The notes beneath the pieces are model-generated. The model did no database searches. It had not been told where the DNA came from and saw only the letters and a list, made by a program, of their open reading frames with translations. Both the position numbers and the translations under genes were made by a program. This document shows positions 18,381 through 26,777 of a stretch of DNA of 64,000 nucleotides, in pieces; the stretch's first letter is position 1, and each line of letters opens with the position of its first letter. Source of the stretch: Winslowiella toletana (GTDB lineage: Bacteria > Pseudomonadota > Gammaproteobacteria > Enterobacterales > Enterobacteriaceae); NCBI RefSeq assembly GCF_032164335.1, contig NZ_CP134152.1, forward strand, positions 4,464,001-4,528,000, written 5' to 3'.

Positions 18381-18428
18381 GGCATATTAAAGAGATTTGG
18401 TCAGCGCAATCCTGATGCTGGCGTGGTA
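18381..18428 (+). pseudogene. Internal fragment of a lost MFS gene copy
   Basis: About 48 bases starting GGCATATTAAAGAGATTTGG and ending in CCTGATGCTGG resemble the inside of the MFS gene at 20439-20503, with an internal gap of about 12-15 bases. The fragment sits directly after the copy-A leader, so it appears to be what is left of a second MFS gene copy after deletion of most of the coding sequence. Confidence 0.7.
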
Positions 18429-18593
18429 CTTACCGGCGGTGACAGATGATACACACCTGTGATACAAAAATCCCTGAACGATATCAATCGCCGGGGTTAG
18501 ATTGCACGGCACATTTAATTCTGGCCTCGAAATTAATTAATTCGGTTATCATTACTTTTGATGGATGATTAGGATAAGATAAGGATGACTGAA

Positions 18594-18812
18594 ATGAATG
18601 ATCTATACCTCAAAGTTGACAGAATTGCGGGTGAATCAAAGGATGCTAATCATTTAGGTTGGATAAATATTTCAAAAAAACACATCTATTCTCAGATAGA
18701 TAAAATCAAAGCGCAGCAAAGGGCTATCAGTTACCTCCCCTTGAATTATAATCCATTTTATCATTTTGACAGAATGACAAACCTCACTCAAAAAAAAATT
18801 AAATGTGAATAA
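18594..18812 (+). CDS. Truncated Hcp-like protein (type VI secretion tube family), probably non-functional
   Basis: The product is 72 residues. The N-terminus NDLYLKVDRIAGESKDANHLGWINI matches the opening of Hcp (DUF796) proteins, including the GESKD and H-x-G-x-I pattern. After about residue 27 it leaves the family and stops, whereas Hcp is about 160 residues. ATG at 18594 has AAGGA 8 bases upstream; a start at 18585 is less likely. The gene is AT-rich relative to its neighbours and lies 9 bp before a DUF943 gene, inside the islet bounded by the MFS leader repeats. It is probably the decayed remains of an orphan Hcp or Hcp-effector gene. Confidence 0.65.
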   Translation: MNDLYLKVDRIAGESKDANHLGWINISKKHIYSQIDKIKAQQRAISYLPLNYNPFYHFDRMTNLTQKKIKCE

Positions 18813-18821
18813 TGAACAGAT

Positions 18822-19283
18822 ATGAAATTTACGAAAGTATTGATAATTTTAAGTGTTTTATTTTTCAGTTATGCATTATGGTTTTCCTTCAGAGAGACAA
18901 TTATTGTCGGCGTACATAAAGAAGGTGATGCGGCTTATATCTTAGTAAAAAACCCTCCATTACTTGACAGTACCAAATTAAAATGGTGGAAGGAAAAAAG
19001 CAAATATATTAATGAAAACTATCATATTCCAGTTAACTCCAGATACGGCTTTATTTTAATAATGGATTATGGAAAAGGCTATCAATTATTACCCAGTGAT
19101 AAAAGGCTCAGTTCTGTTTATCCATCAGATTATATTTGCTTTGATGACATGAAGACCAGGATAAACTGTCTCTATAAAAATTGGATAATGTCCATCTCAA
19201 ATAAAGCTGATGGTGAACTCAATATTAAGATTAAAAAAAACAGTTATACTCTGAAAAAAGATGGTTCTGTAGTCGAGGATTGA
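18822..19283 (+). CDS. DUF943 family membrane-anchored protein
   Basis: This 153-residue protein has a single N-terminal membrane segment (about residues 5-21, VLIILSVLFFSYALWF) followed by a periplasmic domain. DUF943 hallmarks are the IIVGVHKEGDAAYILVKNPP segment, the WW pair in LKWWKEKSKYINENYHIP, and the near-invariant CFDDMKTRINC with two cysteines that may form a disulfide. The function of DUF943 is not established. Its place after an Hcp-like fragment suggests an immunity-type partner of a lost type VI effector, which is inference. It is strongly AT-rich, consistent with horizontal acquisition. Confidence 0.85.
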   Translation: MKFTKVLIILSVLFFSYALWFSFRETIIVGVHKEGDAAYILVKNPPLLDSTKLKWWKEKSKYINENYHIPVNSRYGFILIMDYGKGYQLLPSDKRLSSVYPSDYICFDDMKTRINCLYKNWIMSISNKADGELNIKIKKNSYTLKKDGSVVED

Positions 19284-19481
19284 TGGCAACTTTTCTCAAC
19301 AAACATTGAGATTGTATCACTGATCTGCTATCCCCAAAAACTATATCATAAGCCTGAGATGCTGCATTCATACGCTCCTTTGACAGGTTCAGGGCTTCAG
19401 ATTTCTTTGCGATTCGGTCAGCGATGATCCGCTACTCTTGCACGAGTAATGGTAATATCGCGCAGGCATTCTACTTCCCCT
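19284..19481. other. Gene debris between the DUF943 gene and repeat copy B
   Basis: On the minus strand there are two short open stretches in different frames (one around LRDITITRARVADHR then stop, the other around ADRIAKKSEALNLSKERM). They read like pieces of a frame-disrupted coding sequence. I do not recognise the family and see no start signal. This fits a decayed islet rather than a functional gene. Confidence 0.3.
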
Positions 19482-19615
19482 TCAGCATCATCTCCCTTTA
19501 AATACTCTTCCTTAGGTTTTTATCCTTATTTTTCTGCGTCTGATAGCAATTTAAAAATTTAAATCCAGCCATCAGCCTTTAGCATTGAATTGTAATCACT
19601 ATGTTACTGAGGAAA
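19482..19615 (+). repeat. Direct repeat, copy B (leader of the intact MFS gene)
   Basis: This is the second copy of the repeat at 18232-18360. It ends just before the GAGGA and ATG of the MFS gene, and so contains that gene's promoter or 5' leader. The two copies bracket about 1.1 kb of islet. Confidence 0.9.
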
Positions 19616-19625
19616 AATAATTAAA

Positions 19626-21038
19626 ATGTGTTCAGCATCTTCCCAGGGGATGGAATCCTCTTCTGCACGACCCAATAAAATCAATAGTTTAGCTAATCGT
19701 ATTGATGCCCTTCCCGCTTCCGCCGGTCTGTGGCGATTTATTACTTTACTGGCTCTCGGCGGTTTTTTTGAACTCTACGATTTGTTTCAAACGGGATATA
19801 TTAGTTCAGGATTAATCGCTGAAAACATATTTCATATTGGTAGTGAAGGTGTCTTTGGAATATCCGACCAGGCGGCCTTTGCTTCGGCGACATTTTTGGG
19901 CTTGTTTATTGGTGCCAGCTTACTGGCTCCCTATGCCGACCGTTTTGGCCGCCGGATGACCTTTATGTTTGCCCTCGCCTGGTATGGCGCTTTTTCCCTG
20001 CTGATGGCGTTCCAGAATCAGGCCGAGTGGATTATCTTTTGCCGCTTCCTGGTTGGCGTTGGGCTGGGCATCGAGCTGGTCACTATCGACACTTATCTGA
20101 CCGAGTGGGTACCCACTCATCTGCGCAGTAAAGCCTTCGCTTTCGCCTTTTTTATCCAGTTCCTGTCGGTACCCACCGTGGCCTTAATGTCCTGGTGGCT
20201 GGTGCCACAAACCATTTTCGGCCTGACCGGCTGGCGTTATGTGGTTATTGCTGGCGCGCTCTGCTCACTGATCATCTGGTTTATCCGTAAAAACCTGCCC
20301 GAATCGGCGCGCTGGCTGGCGCAGCAAGGTCGTCATCAGGAAGCACATCAGGTGCTCAGCAGGATGGAACAGCGCTGTGGCGCGCCGGTCGGGCAAGATT
20401 TTCCACAGAATGATGCCGCCGCCCAGCTGCCGCAACGAGGCACATTTAAAGAAATTTGGTCAGCGCAGTACCGTAAACGTACCCTGATGCTGGTGGTAAT
20501 GAATTTCTTTCAGGCAATTGGATTTTTTGGCTTTGGAAACTGGCTACCGGCGCTGCTGTCGGGCAAAGGGACCACCGTCACCCACAGCCTGCTGTATGCC
20601 TTCTTTATCACTCTCGCCTACCCGCTGGGTTCGCTGATTTGCAGCCGCTACGCCGACAGAATGGAAAATAAATGGCAGATTGTCCTCTCTTGCCTGATGA
20701 CGGTGGTGTTCGGCACGCTGTTTGCGTTTCAGACTAATGCGCTGCTGCTGATCGCCTGTGGCTTCCTGATTACCTGGTCGAACGCCTGGCTGACTTACAG
20801 CTATCACGCCTATCAGACCGAAATCTTTCCCACCCATATTCGGGCGCGCGCGGTCGGTTTTTGCTACTCCTTTAGCCGCCTGTCTACGGTATTCAGCAGC
20901 ATTATGATTGGCCTGATTTTGCAGTACGCCGGTACTCAGGGCGTGATTGCCTTTATCGTGGTAAGTATGCTGATGGTGATGCTATCGGTGGGCATATTCG
21001 GGCCGAAAACCCGCGGTATTAATCTGGAAAATATCTGA
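19626..21038 (+). CDS. MFS transporter, metabolite:proton symporter type
   Basis: This 470-residue, 12-segment inner-membrane protein has classical MFS motifs: YADRFGRRMTFMFALA after the second segment, RFLVGVGLGIELVTIDTYLTEWVP (segment 4 region) and PESARWLAQQGRHQEAHQVL before the central loop. It resembles the sugar/aromatic-acid symporter branch, but the substrate is unknown. It is single-standing, with a strong terminator at 21044. Its leader is duplicated upstream (18232) together with a piece of its coding region. Confidence 0.85.
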   Translation: MCSASSQGMESSSARPNKINSLANRIDALPASAGLWRFITLLALGGFFELYDLFQTGYISSGLIAENIFHIGSEGVFGISDQAAFASATFLGLFIGASLLAPYADRFGRRMTFMFALAWYGAFSLLMAFQNQAEWIIFCRFLVGVGLGIELVTIDTYLTEWVPTHLRSKAFAFAFFIQFLSVPTVALMSWWLVPQTIFGLTGWRYVVIAGALCSLIIWFIRKNLPESARWLAQQGRHQEAHQVLSRMEQRCGAPVGQDFPQNDAAAQLPQRGTFKEIWSAQYRKRTLMLVVMNFFQAIGFFGFGNWLPALLSGKGTTVTHSLLYAFFITLAYPLGSLICSRYADRMENKWQIVLSCLMTVVFGTLFAFQTNALLLIACGFLITWSNAWLTYSYHAYQTEIFPTHIRARAVGFCYSFSRLSTVFSSIMIGLILQYAGTQGVIAFIVVSMLMVMLSVGIFGPKTRGINLENI

Positions 21039-21043
21039 CGGAT

Positions 21044-21074
21044 GCTGCGGCATCAGCGGATGCCGCAGCTTTTT
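21044..21074 (+). terminator. Rho-independent terminator after the MFS gene
   Basis: A perfect 11-bp stem GCTGCGGCATC (21044-21054) with GATGCCGCAGC (21059-21069), 4-base loop, is followed by TTTTT. Confidence 0.9.
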
Positions 21075-21075
21075 G

Positions 21076-21714
21076 CTACGCGACTAACTTACGGACAAAG
21101 GCTTCGATCTCTTTATCCTGACAGTTTTCAAAGAAGCACTGCTGGAAACGCTGGCCGCTGACCGCGGTTTTCACCAGTTCAGGATCGATAGCACGCAGGG
21201 TATCGAGATAGTTCTCTTTTACGACCGCTGCCTTAACCTGATTCAGAATACCAGCATTACGCACCTGCGGCTCTTTGCGATCCAGCGGGTAGCCCTGGCC
21301 TTTCTCGCCGGTAAACGCTTTTTCAAAGATAAAACGCAGATTCAGTTCTGCGCCCCAGCCAAAGCCCTTGGCAAACGGCAGAGCCAGCGCGTTGCCGTTG
21401 TTGATTTGCGCAAACAGGAATGCATCGGCCGGATCGATACAGTAGCCGCACACCACGCCCGGATGAATATTCAGCGACATCAGTGCGCCCTGGCCGGTGC
21501 CGCAGCCGGTAATCACGAAATCCACCGCCTTAGCATTCAGCAGAATGCTGGACATAATGCCGAGATGGATATAAGTCAGATGATGATCCTGCTCATCACT
21601 CATGCCGACGTTAAATACCGGGTAGTCTTTGCTGTCCGCAACCTGCTTCAGCTCTTTCAACACGACGGCATTTTTGCCTGCCTGACTGTTCTCCATCATC
21701 AGTGCAATCTTCAT
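21076..21714 (-). CDS. RpiB/LacA/LacB-family sugar-phosphate isomerase, KdgR-box controlled
   Basis: This 212-residue protein has the RpiB/LacAB Rossmann-like fold. Segments are KIALMMENSQAGKNAVVLKEL, HHLTYIHLGIMSSILLNAKAVDFVITGCGTGQGALMSLNIHPGVVCGYC (with the Cys-Gly-Thr-Gly motif expected at the active site), and DAFLFAQINNGNALALP. It is longer than RpiB (about 150) because of a C-terminal extension. It is transcribed away from ogl-kdgF with its own KdgR-like palindrome, so it likely isomerises an intermediate of uronate breakdown. That role is inference. The ATG has a GAGGGGAG ribosome-binding site. Confidence 0.8.
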   Translation of the reverse strand: MKIALMMENSQAGKNAVVLKELKQVADSKDYPVFNVGMSDEQDHHLTYIHLGIMSSILLNAKAVDFVITGCGTGQGALMSLNIHPGVVCGYCIDPADAFLFAQINNGNALALPFAKGFGWGAELNLRFIFEKAFTGEKGQGYPLDRKEPQVRNAGILNQVKAAVVKENYLDTLRAIDPELVKTAVSGQRFQQCFFENCQDKEIEAFVRKLVA

Positions 21715-21797
21715 GGTTCTCCCCTCTGCTTCAGTGGCTTATTTCAGTGAATTAAGCCTGTGAAGCATGCGTGTACTTCACAGGTAGTAATTAATTT

Positions 21798-21816
21798 TAT
21801 GAAACAACGTTTCATT
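21798..21816. promoter_or_regulatory. KdgR-like operator for the RpiB-like gene
   Basis: TATGAAACAACGTTTCATT contains the perfect inverted repeat ATGAAAC-AAC-GTTTCAT. It lies 84 bp upstream of the minus-strand start at 21714 and matches the KdgR box core. It is the best of the three such palindromes in the window. Confidence 0.75.
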
Positions 21817-22031
21817 TTTTAATGCAAGGTGTTTTTTATAGAGGTAAATTCTGCAAATTAATGTGACAAACTTCACACAACTACATCCGGTCACTGCACG
21901 CTAACTGGGTTTTGCGATCGCGGCTGCAAGTTACCCCATTATTTTGTATCGGCGGTTTATTGTGATCCCGTTCTCAATTCTTTCGGCTGCTGCTCGGCAT
22001 CAGGGTGGAAAAGGATATGCTAAATGATAAA
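21817..22031. other. Divergent control region between the RpiB-like gene and ogl
   Basis: The intergenic region (21715-22085) has a KdgR-like palindrome near each end and no open frame of note between them. Each site sits at a distance suited to repress its own promoter. Confidence 0.6.
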
Positions 22032-22050
22032 TATGAAACAGCGTTTCAAT
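22032..22050. promoter_or_regulatory. KdgR-like operator for ogl-kdgF
   Basis: TATGAAACAGCGTTTCAAT, with TGAAAC-AGC-GTTTCA at its core, is centred about 45 bp before the ogl ATG. Repression of ogl by KdgR is established in soft-rot Dickeya; the same is inferred here. Confidence 0.78.
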
Positions 22051-22085
22051 AAATGAATTAATCTTGGGCAGATAAGGGGAACAGT

Positions 22086-23252
22086 ATGGCGAAGGGTTCA
22101 CGCATCAAACTTCCTTTCCACCATTTTCAGGATCCAGAGACCGGCGCAGCAGTGGTTCGCCTGACGCCACCAGAGGTGTTGTGTCATCGTAACTACTTCT
22201 ATCAGAAGTGTTTTACCCAGGATGGTGAACGGCTGCTGTTTGCTGGCGAATTTGATGGTAACCGAAACTACTATCTGCTCGATCTGGAAACACAGGAAGC
22301 GAGACAGCTGACCGAAGGCCATGGTGATAATACCTTTGGCGGCTTTTTATCCCCCGATGATCGCTATCTTTACTATGTGAAAAACGAACGTAATTTGCAG
22401 CGCGTCGATATCAACAGCCTCGAGGAAATCAGCGTTTATCAGGTTCCGGACAGCTGGGTAGGTTATGGTACCTGGGTGGCAAACAGCGACTGTACACAGC
22501 TGGTTGGGATTGAGATTGCCCGTGAAGACTGGGAACCGCTCTCCGACTGGCAGATATTTCAACGCTTCTTCGAAAAAAATCCGCACTGCCGCCTGCTGCG
22601 CGTCGATCTGAACAGTGGCGAAGCGCAGACCATTCATCAGCAACAGCTATGGCTGGGCCATCCGATTTACCGGCCGTGGCATAATCAGACCGTGGCGTTT
22701 TGTCATGAAGGCCCGCACGATCTGGTCGATGCGCGTATGTGGCTGATTAATGAAGACGGCAGCAATATGCGTAAGGTAAAAGATCACGCGGAGGGCGAAA
22801 GCTGTACCCATGAGTTTTGGGTGCCGGACGGATCGGCGCTGATCTACGTTTCTTACCATAAAGATCGCCCGGATCGCCAAATCTGCCGCTACCATCCGGA
22901 CAGCGATCGTAATGAAGTGCTGATGACCATGCCAGCCTGCTCCCATCTGATGAGTAACGAAAACGGCTCACTGCTGGTCGGCGACGGTTCCGGCACGCCG
23001 GTCGACGTACAGGATACCGCTGGCTACACCATCGATAATGATCCATGGCTTTATGTCTTTGATGTGCAACAGCGCCGTCATTTCCGGCTGGCCGGGCATC
23101 ACAGTTCATGGCGCGTGCTGGATGGCGATCGTCAGGTGACGCATCCGCATCCGTCTTTTACTCCGGACGACCGTCAGGTGCTGTTTACCTCAGATTATGA
23201 AGGTCAGCCGGCACTCTATCTGGCCACGTTACCCGACAGCCTGACCCGTTAA
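22086..23252 (+). CDS. ogl: Oligogalacturonate lyase (polysaccharide lyase family 22)
   Basis: This 388-residue cytoplasmic seven-bladed beta-propeller matches Dickeya/Yersinia Ogl across its length: LTPPEVLCHRNYFYQKCF, GDNTFGGFLSPDDRYLYYVKNERNL, WLGHPIYRP, the catalytic-region CTHEFWVPDGSALIYVSY, ACSHLMSN and QVTHPHPSFTPDD. The Q-x2-H-x-H pattern and the SHLM histidine correspond to the divalent-metal ligands of this family. It splits unsaturated digalacturonate (and digalacturonate) into monomers during pectin catabolism. There is no signal peptide, consistent with action after uptake. It is followed 24 bp later by kdgF. Confidence 0.95.
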   Translation: MAKGSRIKLPFHHFQDPETGAAVVRLTPPEVLCHRNYFYQKCFTQDGERLLFAGEFDGNRNYYLLDLETQEARQLTEGHGDNTFGGFLSPDDRYLYYVKNERNLQRVDINSLEEISVYQVPDSWVGYGTWVANSDCTQLVGIEIAREDWEPLSDWQIFQRFFEKNPHCRLLRVDLNSGEAQTIHQQQLWLGHPIYRPWHNQTVAFCHEGPHDLVDARMWLINEDGSNMRKVKDHAEGESCTHEFWVPDGSALIYVSYHKDRPDRQICRYHPDSDRNEVLMTMPACSHLMSNENGSLLVGDGSGTPVDVQDTAGYTIDNDPWLYVFDVQQRRHFRLAGHHSSWRVLDGDRQVTHPHPSFTPDDRQVLFTSDYEGQPALYLATLPDSLTR

Positions 23253-23276
23253 TCAATAAAAATTACAGGAATAACC

Positions 23277-23600
23277 ATGTTTATCTACAAGCAAGAGACC
23301 ACGCTGGAAGATTTGGGCAACGGCGTGACGCGCCGGGTGCTGGCGCATGGCGGCGGTATGATGGCGGTTGAAGTCAATTTCGAGAAGGATGCGGTAGGGC
23401 CGTTGCATCATCACCCGCATGAGCAGCTGACCTATGTGCTGTCAGGTCGTTTTGCATTCACCATTGATGGCGTAACGAAAGAGGTCGCGGCGGGCGATAC
23501 CTTGTATAAAAAACCGCATGTGGTTCACGGCTGTGTCTGCCTTGAGCCAGGCACCCTGCTGGATACCTTTACCCCGCAGCGCGAAGATTTTCTTTCCTGA
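23277..23600 (+). CDS. kdgF: Pectin degradation cupin KdgF
   Basis: This 107-residue single-domain cupin has the metal motif PLHHHPHEQLTYVLSG and second motif GDTLYKKPHVVHG. KdgF speeds conversion of the unsaturated uronate monomer made by Ogl into its linear keto form, feeding KduI/KduD. It lies directly after ogl with AGGA at the start, so substrate flow and operon order agree. A convergent terminator hairpin follows at 23628. Confidence 0.93.
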   Translation: MFIYKQETTLEDLGNGVTRRVLAHGGGMMAVEVNFEKDAVGPLHHHPHEQLTYVLSGRFAFTIDGVTKEVAAGDTLYKKPHVVHGCVCLEPGTLLDTFTPQREDFLS

Positions 23601-23627
23601 ATAATATCGGAATATCTGGAATATTGC

Positions 23628-23651
23628 AGGGGAGCCGTTTTCGGCTCCCCT
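23628..23651. terminator. Bidirectional terminator hairpin, shared 24-bp palindrome
   Basis: AGGGGAGCCG (23628-23637) and CGGCTCCCCT (23642-23651) form a perfect 10-bp stem with a TTTT loop, between convergent kdgF and the cytochrome c gene. Exactly the same 24 bases occur at 57546-57569, and a close variant at 47375-47398. Confidence 0.8.
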
Positions 23652-23665
23652 GAGTCTATTGAGAA

Positions 23666-24979
23666 TTACTTTAATTTCTCGATATCGGCATCACCCTGAT
23701 TACCAATTACCGCTTCATCCTTACGCACCTTCGCCACGTCTTTCTCGGTAACGACCGTGCTGGTGGTATTTCCCCAGCTGGTGCGGATAAAGTTAACCAC
23801 ATCCGCCACCTGACGGTCGTTCATCCGCCAGCCAAAAGCAGGCATGGTAATCGCCGACGGTGCGCCTTGCACGCCAGGCAGCGTATTACCGGTCAGCACG
23901 ATATGGATCAGTGAAGTCGGATCGTCCGCTTGCACTACCGCATTACCCGCCAGCTCCGGGAAGAAGCGTTGGTAACCGCTGCCGTCGGTTTTATGGCAGG
24001 CCGCACAGCTGTCGACATACAGCGCCGCACCGGTTTTACCGTCGTCCCCGCGCCACAGCGCTTTTGCCACGCTGTCGTCCGGCTTGAAGCCCACCTGGTT
24101 TGGATCTTTGGCACCCAGCGACTTCAGATAACGAGCAATTGCCGTCGCATCTTCTGCACTGAGATATTGCAGACTGTGTTCAACAACATCGGTCATGCCA
24201 CCAAATACCGCGGTATGATCGTTGCGACCGGTACGCAGGAACTGCACCAGATCGTCTTCGCTCCAGCGGCCTAAGCCGTCGCGGTTGTCGCCACGCAGAT
24301 TGCTGGCAGTCCAGCCATCAATCGGCGCATTGCTGCCGGAAAGATAGTCGCCACCTTTATCATCATTCAGCGCTTTTTCCTGCATGGTAATGCTGCGCGG
24401 CGTATGGCAGGCACCACAGTGGCCGAGCCCTTCCACCAGATAACGGCCGCGTGCCAGCACTGGATCTTCACCGGCTTTTGGCTGGAAGGCTTTCACATCC
24501 GGTGCAAAGATGCCGCGCCAGACAGACAGCGGCCAACGCATCGACAGCGGCCACGGAATGTCGCTGTCTTTATTCTGCTGCGCGACCGGCTGTACGCCAT
24601 GCATAAAGTAAGCATACATCGCCTGCATATCGTCATCGCTGACCACGGCATAAGAAGGGTAAGGCATCGCCGGATAGAGCGTATCGCCATTTTTCGCTAC
24701 GCCATGACGCACCGCTTTCTGGAAATCGTCATAGCTGTAGCTGCCAATGCCATTTTCCGGGTCCGGAGTGATATTGGTGGAGTAAATGGTGCCGATGGGC
24801 GTCACCATCGGTAAGCCACCTGCAAACGGTTTCCCGTCCTTGCTGGTATGGCAAGCCACGCAGTCACCGGCGCGCGCCAGATATTCACCGCGCTTGATCA
24901 GATCGCCCGACTGGCTCTCTTCCGCCTGCACGCCAAACGCCAGCACGCCCAGTAGCAGGGCTGATAATCCGATTTTCAT
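23666..24979 (-). CDS. Gluconate 2-dehydrogenase-type cytochrome c subunit
   Basis: This protein of about 437 residues has a signal peptide (LSALLLGVLAFGVQA) and three c-type heme motifs, CVACH, CGACH and CAACH, spaced as in the triheme subunit of membrane-bound gluconate, 2-ketogluconate, sorbitol or alcohol dehydrogenases. It passes electrons from the flavoprotein subunit to ubiquinone. The ATG at 24979 lies 8 bases after AAGGA; an earlier ATG at 24988 overlaps that ribosome-binding site. It is the last gene of a three-gene operon. Confidence 0.9.
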   Translation of the reverse strand: MKIGLSALLLGVLAFGVQAEESQSGDLIKRGEYLARAGDCVACHTSKDGKPFAGGLPMVTPIGTIYSTNITPDPENGIGSYSYDDFQKAVRHGVAKNGDTLYPAMPYPSYAVVSDDDMQAMYAYFMHGVQPVAQQNKDSDIPWPLSMRWPLSVWRGIFAPDVKAFQPKAGEDPVLARGRYLVEGLGHCGACHTPRSITMQEKALNDDKGGDYLSGSNAPIDGWTASNLRGDNRDGLGRWSEDDLVQFLRTGRNDHTAVFGGMTDVVEHSLQYLSAEDATAIARYLKSLGAKDPNQVGFKPDDSVAKALWRGDDGKTGAALYVDSCAACHKTDGSGYQRFFPELAGNAVVQADDPTSLIHIVLTGNTLPGVQGAPSAITMPAFGWRMNDRQVADVVNFIRTSWGNTTSTVVTEKDVAKVRKDEAVIGNQGDADIEKLK

Positions 24980-24990
24980 TGTCATCATCC

Positions 24991-26775
24991 TTATGCCTGC
25001 ACCAGTGGACCAGGGTTTTTCAGATACTGTTCACGAATCGCTTTCGCTGACCAGTAAGTCAGTGCCGCCACCATGCCGGTCGGGTTGTAGCCCAGCCCCT
25101 GCGGGAAGGCAGATGCGCCCGGAACAAACACGTTAGAAACATCCCAGCTTTGCAGATAACGGTTAATGGCGCTGGTTTTCGGATCTTCGCCCATAATCGC
25201 GCCACCGTTCATATGGGTGGTCTGATAGACGGTGGTATCGAAGTGGGTACCCGGCTTTTTCGCCGCACCGGTGATCAGCTTCGGATTCATCGCTTCGGCG
25301 ATGTTATGCATGCGGTCATGCATAAACTGCGACATCTTGATATCGTTTTCCTGCCAGTCAAAGGTCATACGCAGCAGCGGCTGGCCGTAAGCATCTTTGT
25401 AGTTCGGATCGAGATCGAGATAGTTATTACGATAAGACTGGTGCGCGCCGTGAGCATCCATCGAAACGTGATGGGTATAGTGATCGGCAACCGCAGCCTT
25501 CCACTGGCTGCCCCAGTTTGGCGTGCCCGGCGGCACTGGCAGACCGGAGATCGGCTTCACGCCTGCCTGGTTGACCCAAAACGGTGAGCCGCCAACAAAA
25601 CCATATTTGCTGTGATCGAAGTTATCGGCATTAAAGTCATCAACGCCTACGCCTGCGCCACCGGCACCAATAAAGTTATTGGTGTGCACGTCTTTATCAA
25701 AGAAGGCTTTGATGGTGGAGAGATTCTGATAGGCAAAATTACGTCCGACAGTGCCTTCATTGGTCACCGGGTTATACGGCTTGCCGATGCCGGAAAGCAG
25801 CATCAGATGCACGTTGTGGAACTGGAATGCCGAGAGGATCACCAGATCCGCCGGTTGCACTACTTCGCGCCCCTGCGCATCGACATAGGTCACGCCGGTG
25901 GCGCGCTTTTTGTCATCGGTCAGATTCACGCGCAGCACGTGTGAATTAACGCGCAGTTCAAACTTCGACTCCTGACGCAGCGCTGGCAGAATATTGACGT
26001 TCGGCGAAGCTTTCGAATACATATAGCAGGCGTAGCCGCTGCAGAAACCGCAGAAGTTGCACGGCCCCATTTGTGCGCCATAGGTATTGGTATACGGGCC
26101 AGACGTGTTGGCCGATGGCAGGTCATATGGGTGATAACCGACGGATTCAGCCGCTTTGGCAAACAGCTGTGCGGAAAAAGTGCGTTTCTGCGCCGGCAGC
26201 GGGAAGTCACTGGAGCGATCCGGCGCAAAGGGGTTGCCGCCTTGCTCTTTACCGACCACTTTACCTTTGATGCTCCAGGCCGAGCCGGAAGTGCCGAACA
26301 CTTTCTCAGCCTGATCGAAGTAAGGTTCCAGCTCATCGTAAGTGACGCCAAAGTCCTGGATGGTCATGCCTTCCGGAATAAATTTCTTGCCGTAGCGCTC
26401 TTCATAGTGGCTACGCATACGCAGTTCTATTGGATCGACGCGGAAATGCACTCCTGACCAGTGCAGACCGGCTCCACCGGTGCCGGTACCCGGTAAAAAC
26501 GCCGCCAGTTGACGATACGGCTGAGCGGTTTGCGCCGAGTTATGACGAATGGTGACGGTGCTTTTGGATAAGTCCTGGAACAGCTTTTTGCGCACGTTGT
26601 AGGTCAGTTCGTCGATCACCTGCGGATACGCGCCGTCAGGATAAGTATCGCGATGCGGGCCGCGCTCCAGCGCCACCACATTCAGCCCGGCCTCCGTCAG
26701 CTCTTTAGCCATAATCGAACCGGCCCAGCCAAAGCCGACAATTACTGCATCCACTTTCTTCATTTCGTTTGCCAT
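24991..26775 (-). CDS. GMC-family flavoprotein dehydrogenase, gluconate 2-dehydrogenase-type large subunit
   Basis: The product is 594 residues. The N-terminal FAD-binding Rossmann motif is VGFGWAGSIMAKEL with the ribose-binding ALERG. GTGTGGAGLHWSG is the second GMC signature. C-terminal HMNGGAIMGEDPKTSAINRYLQSW and GLGYNPTGMVAALTYW carry the catalytic His and Asn regions. A CNFCGFCSGYACY segment resembles the cysteine-rich (3Fe-4S) region of related dehydrogenases. It has no signal of its own and is thought to be exported with the Tat-signal small subunit. Gluconate is the most likely substrate given the operator upstream. Confidence 0.9.
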   Translation of the reverse strand: MANEMKKVDAVIVGFGWAGSIMAKELTEAGLNVVALERGPHRDTYPDGAYPQVIDELTYNVRKKLFQDLSKSTVTIRHNSAQTAQPYRQLAAFLPGTGTGGAGLHWSGVHFRVDPIELRMRSHYEERYGKKFIPEGMTIQDFGVTYDELEPYFDQAEKVFGTSGSAWSIKGKVVGKEQGGNPFAPDRSSDFPLPAQKRTFSAQLFAKAAESVGYHPYDLPSANTSGPYTNTYGAQMGPCNFCGFCSGYACYMYSKASPNVNILPALRQESKFELRVNSHVLRVNLTDDKKRATGVTYVDAQGREVVQPADLVILSAFQFHNVHLMLLSGIGKPYNPVTNEGTVGRNFAYQNLSTIKAFFDKDVHTNNFIGAGGAGVGVDDFNADNFDHSKYGFVGGSPFWVNQAGVKPISGLPVPPGTPNWGSQWKAAVADHYTHHVSMDAHGAHQSYRNNYLDLDPNYKDAYGQPLLRMTFDWQENDIKMSQFMHDRMHNIAEAMNPKLITGAAKKPGTHFDTTVYQTTHMNGGAIMGEDPKTSAINRYLQSWDVSNVFVPGASAFPQGLGYNPTGMVAALTYWSAKAIREQYLKNPGPLVQA

Positions 26776-26777
26776 GC

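Noticed and set aside
18232-19615. Insertion sequence bounded by the repeats
   Set aside because: The repeats are direct, about 130 bp, and correspond to a gene leader; no transposase or short terminal inverted repeats are present.
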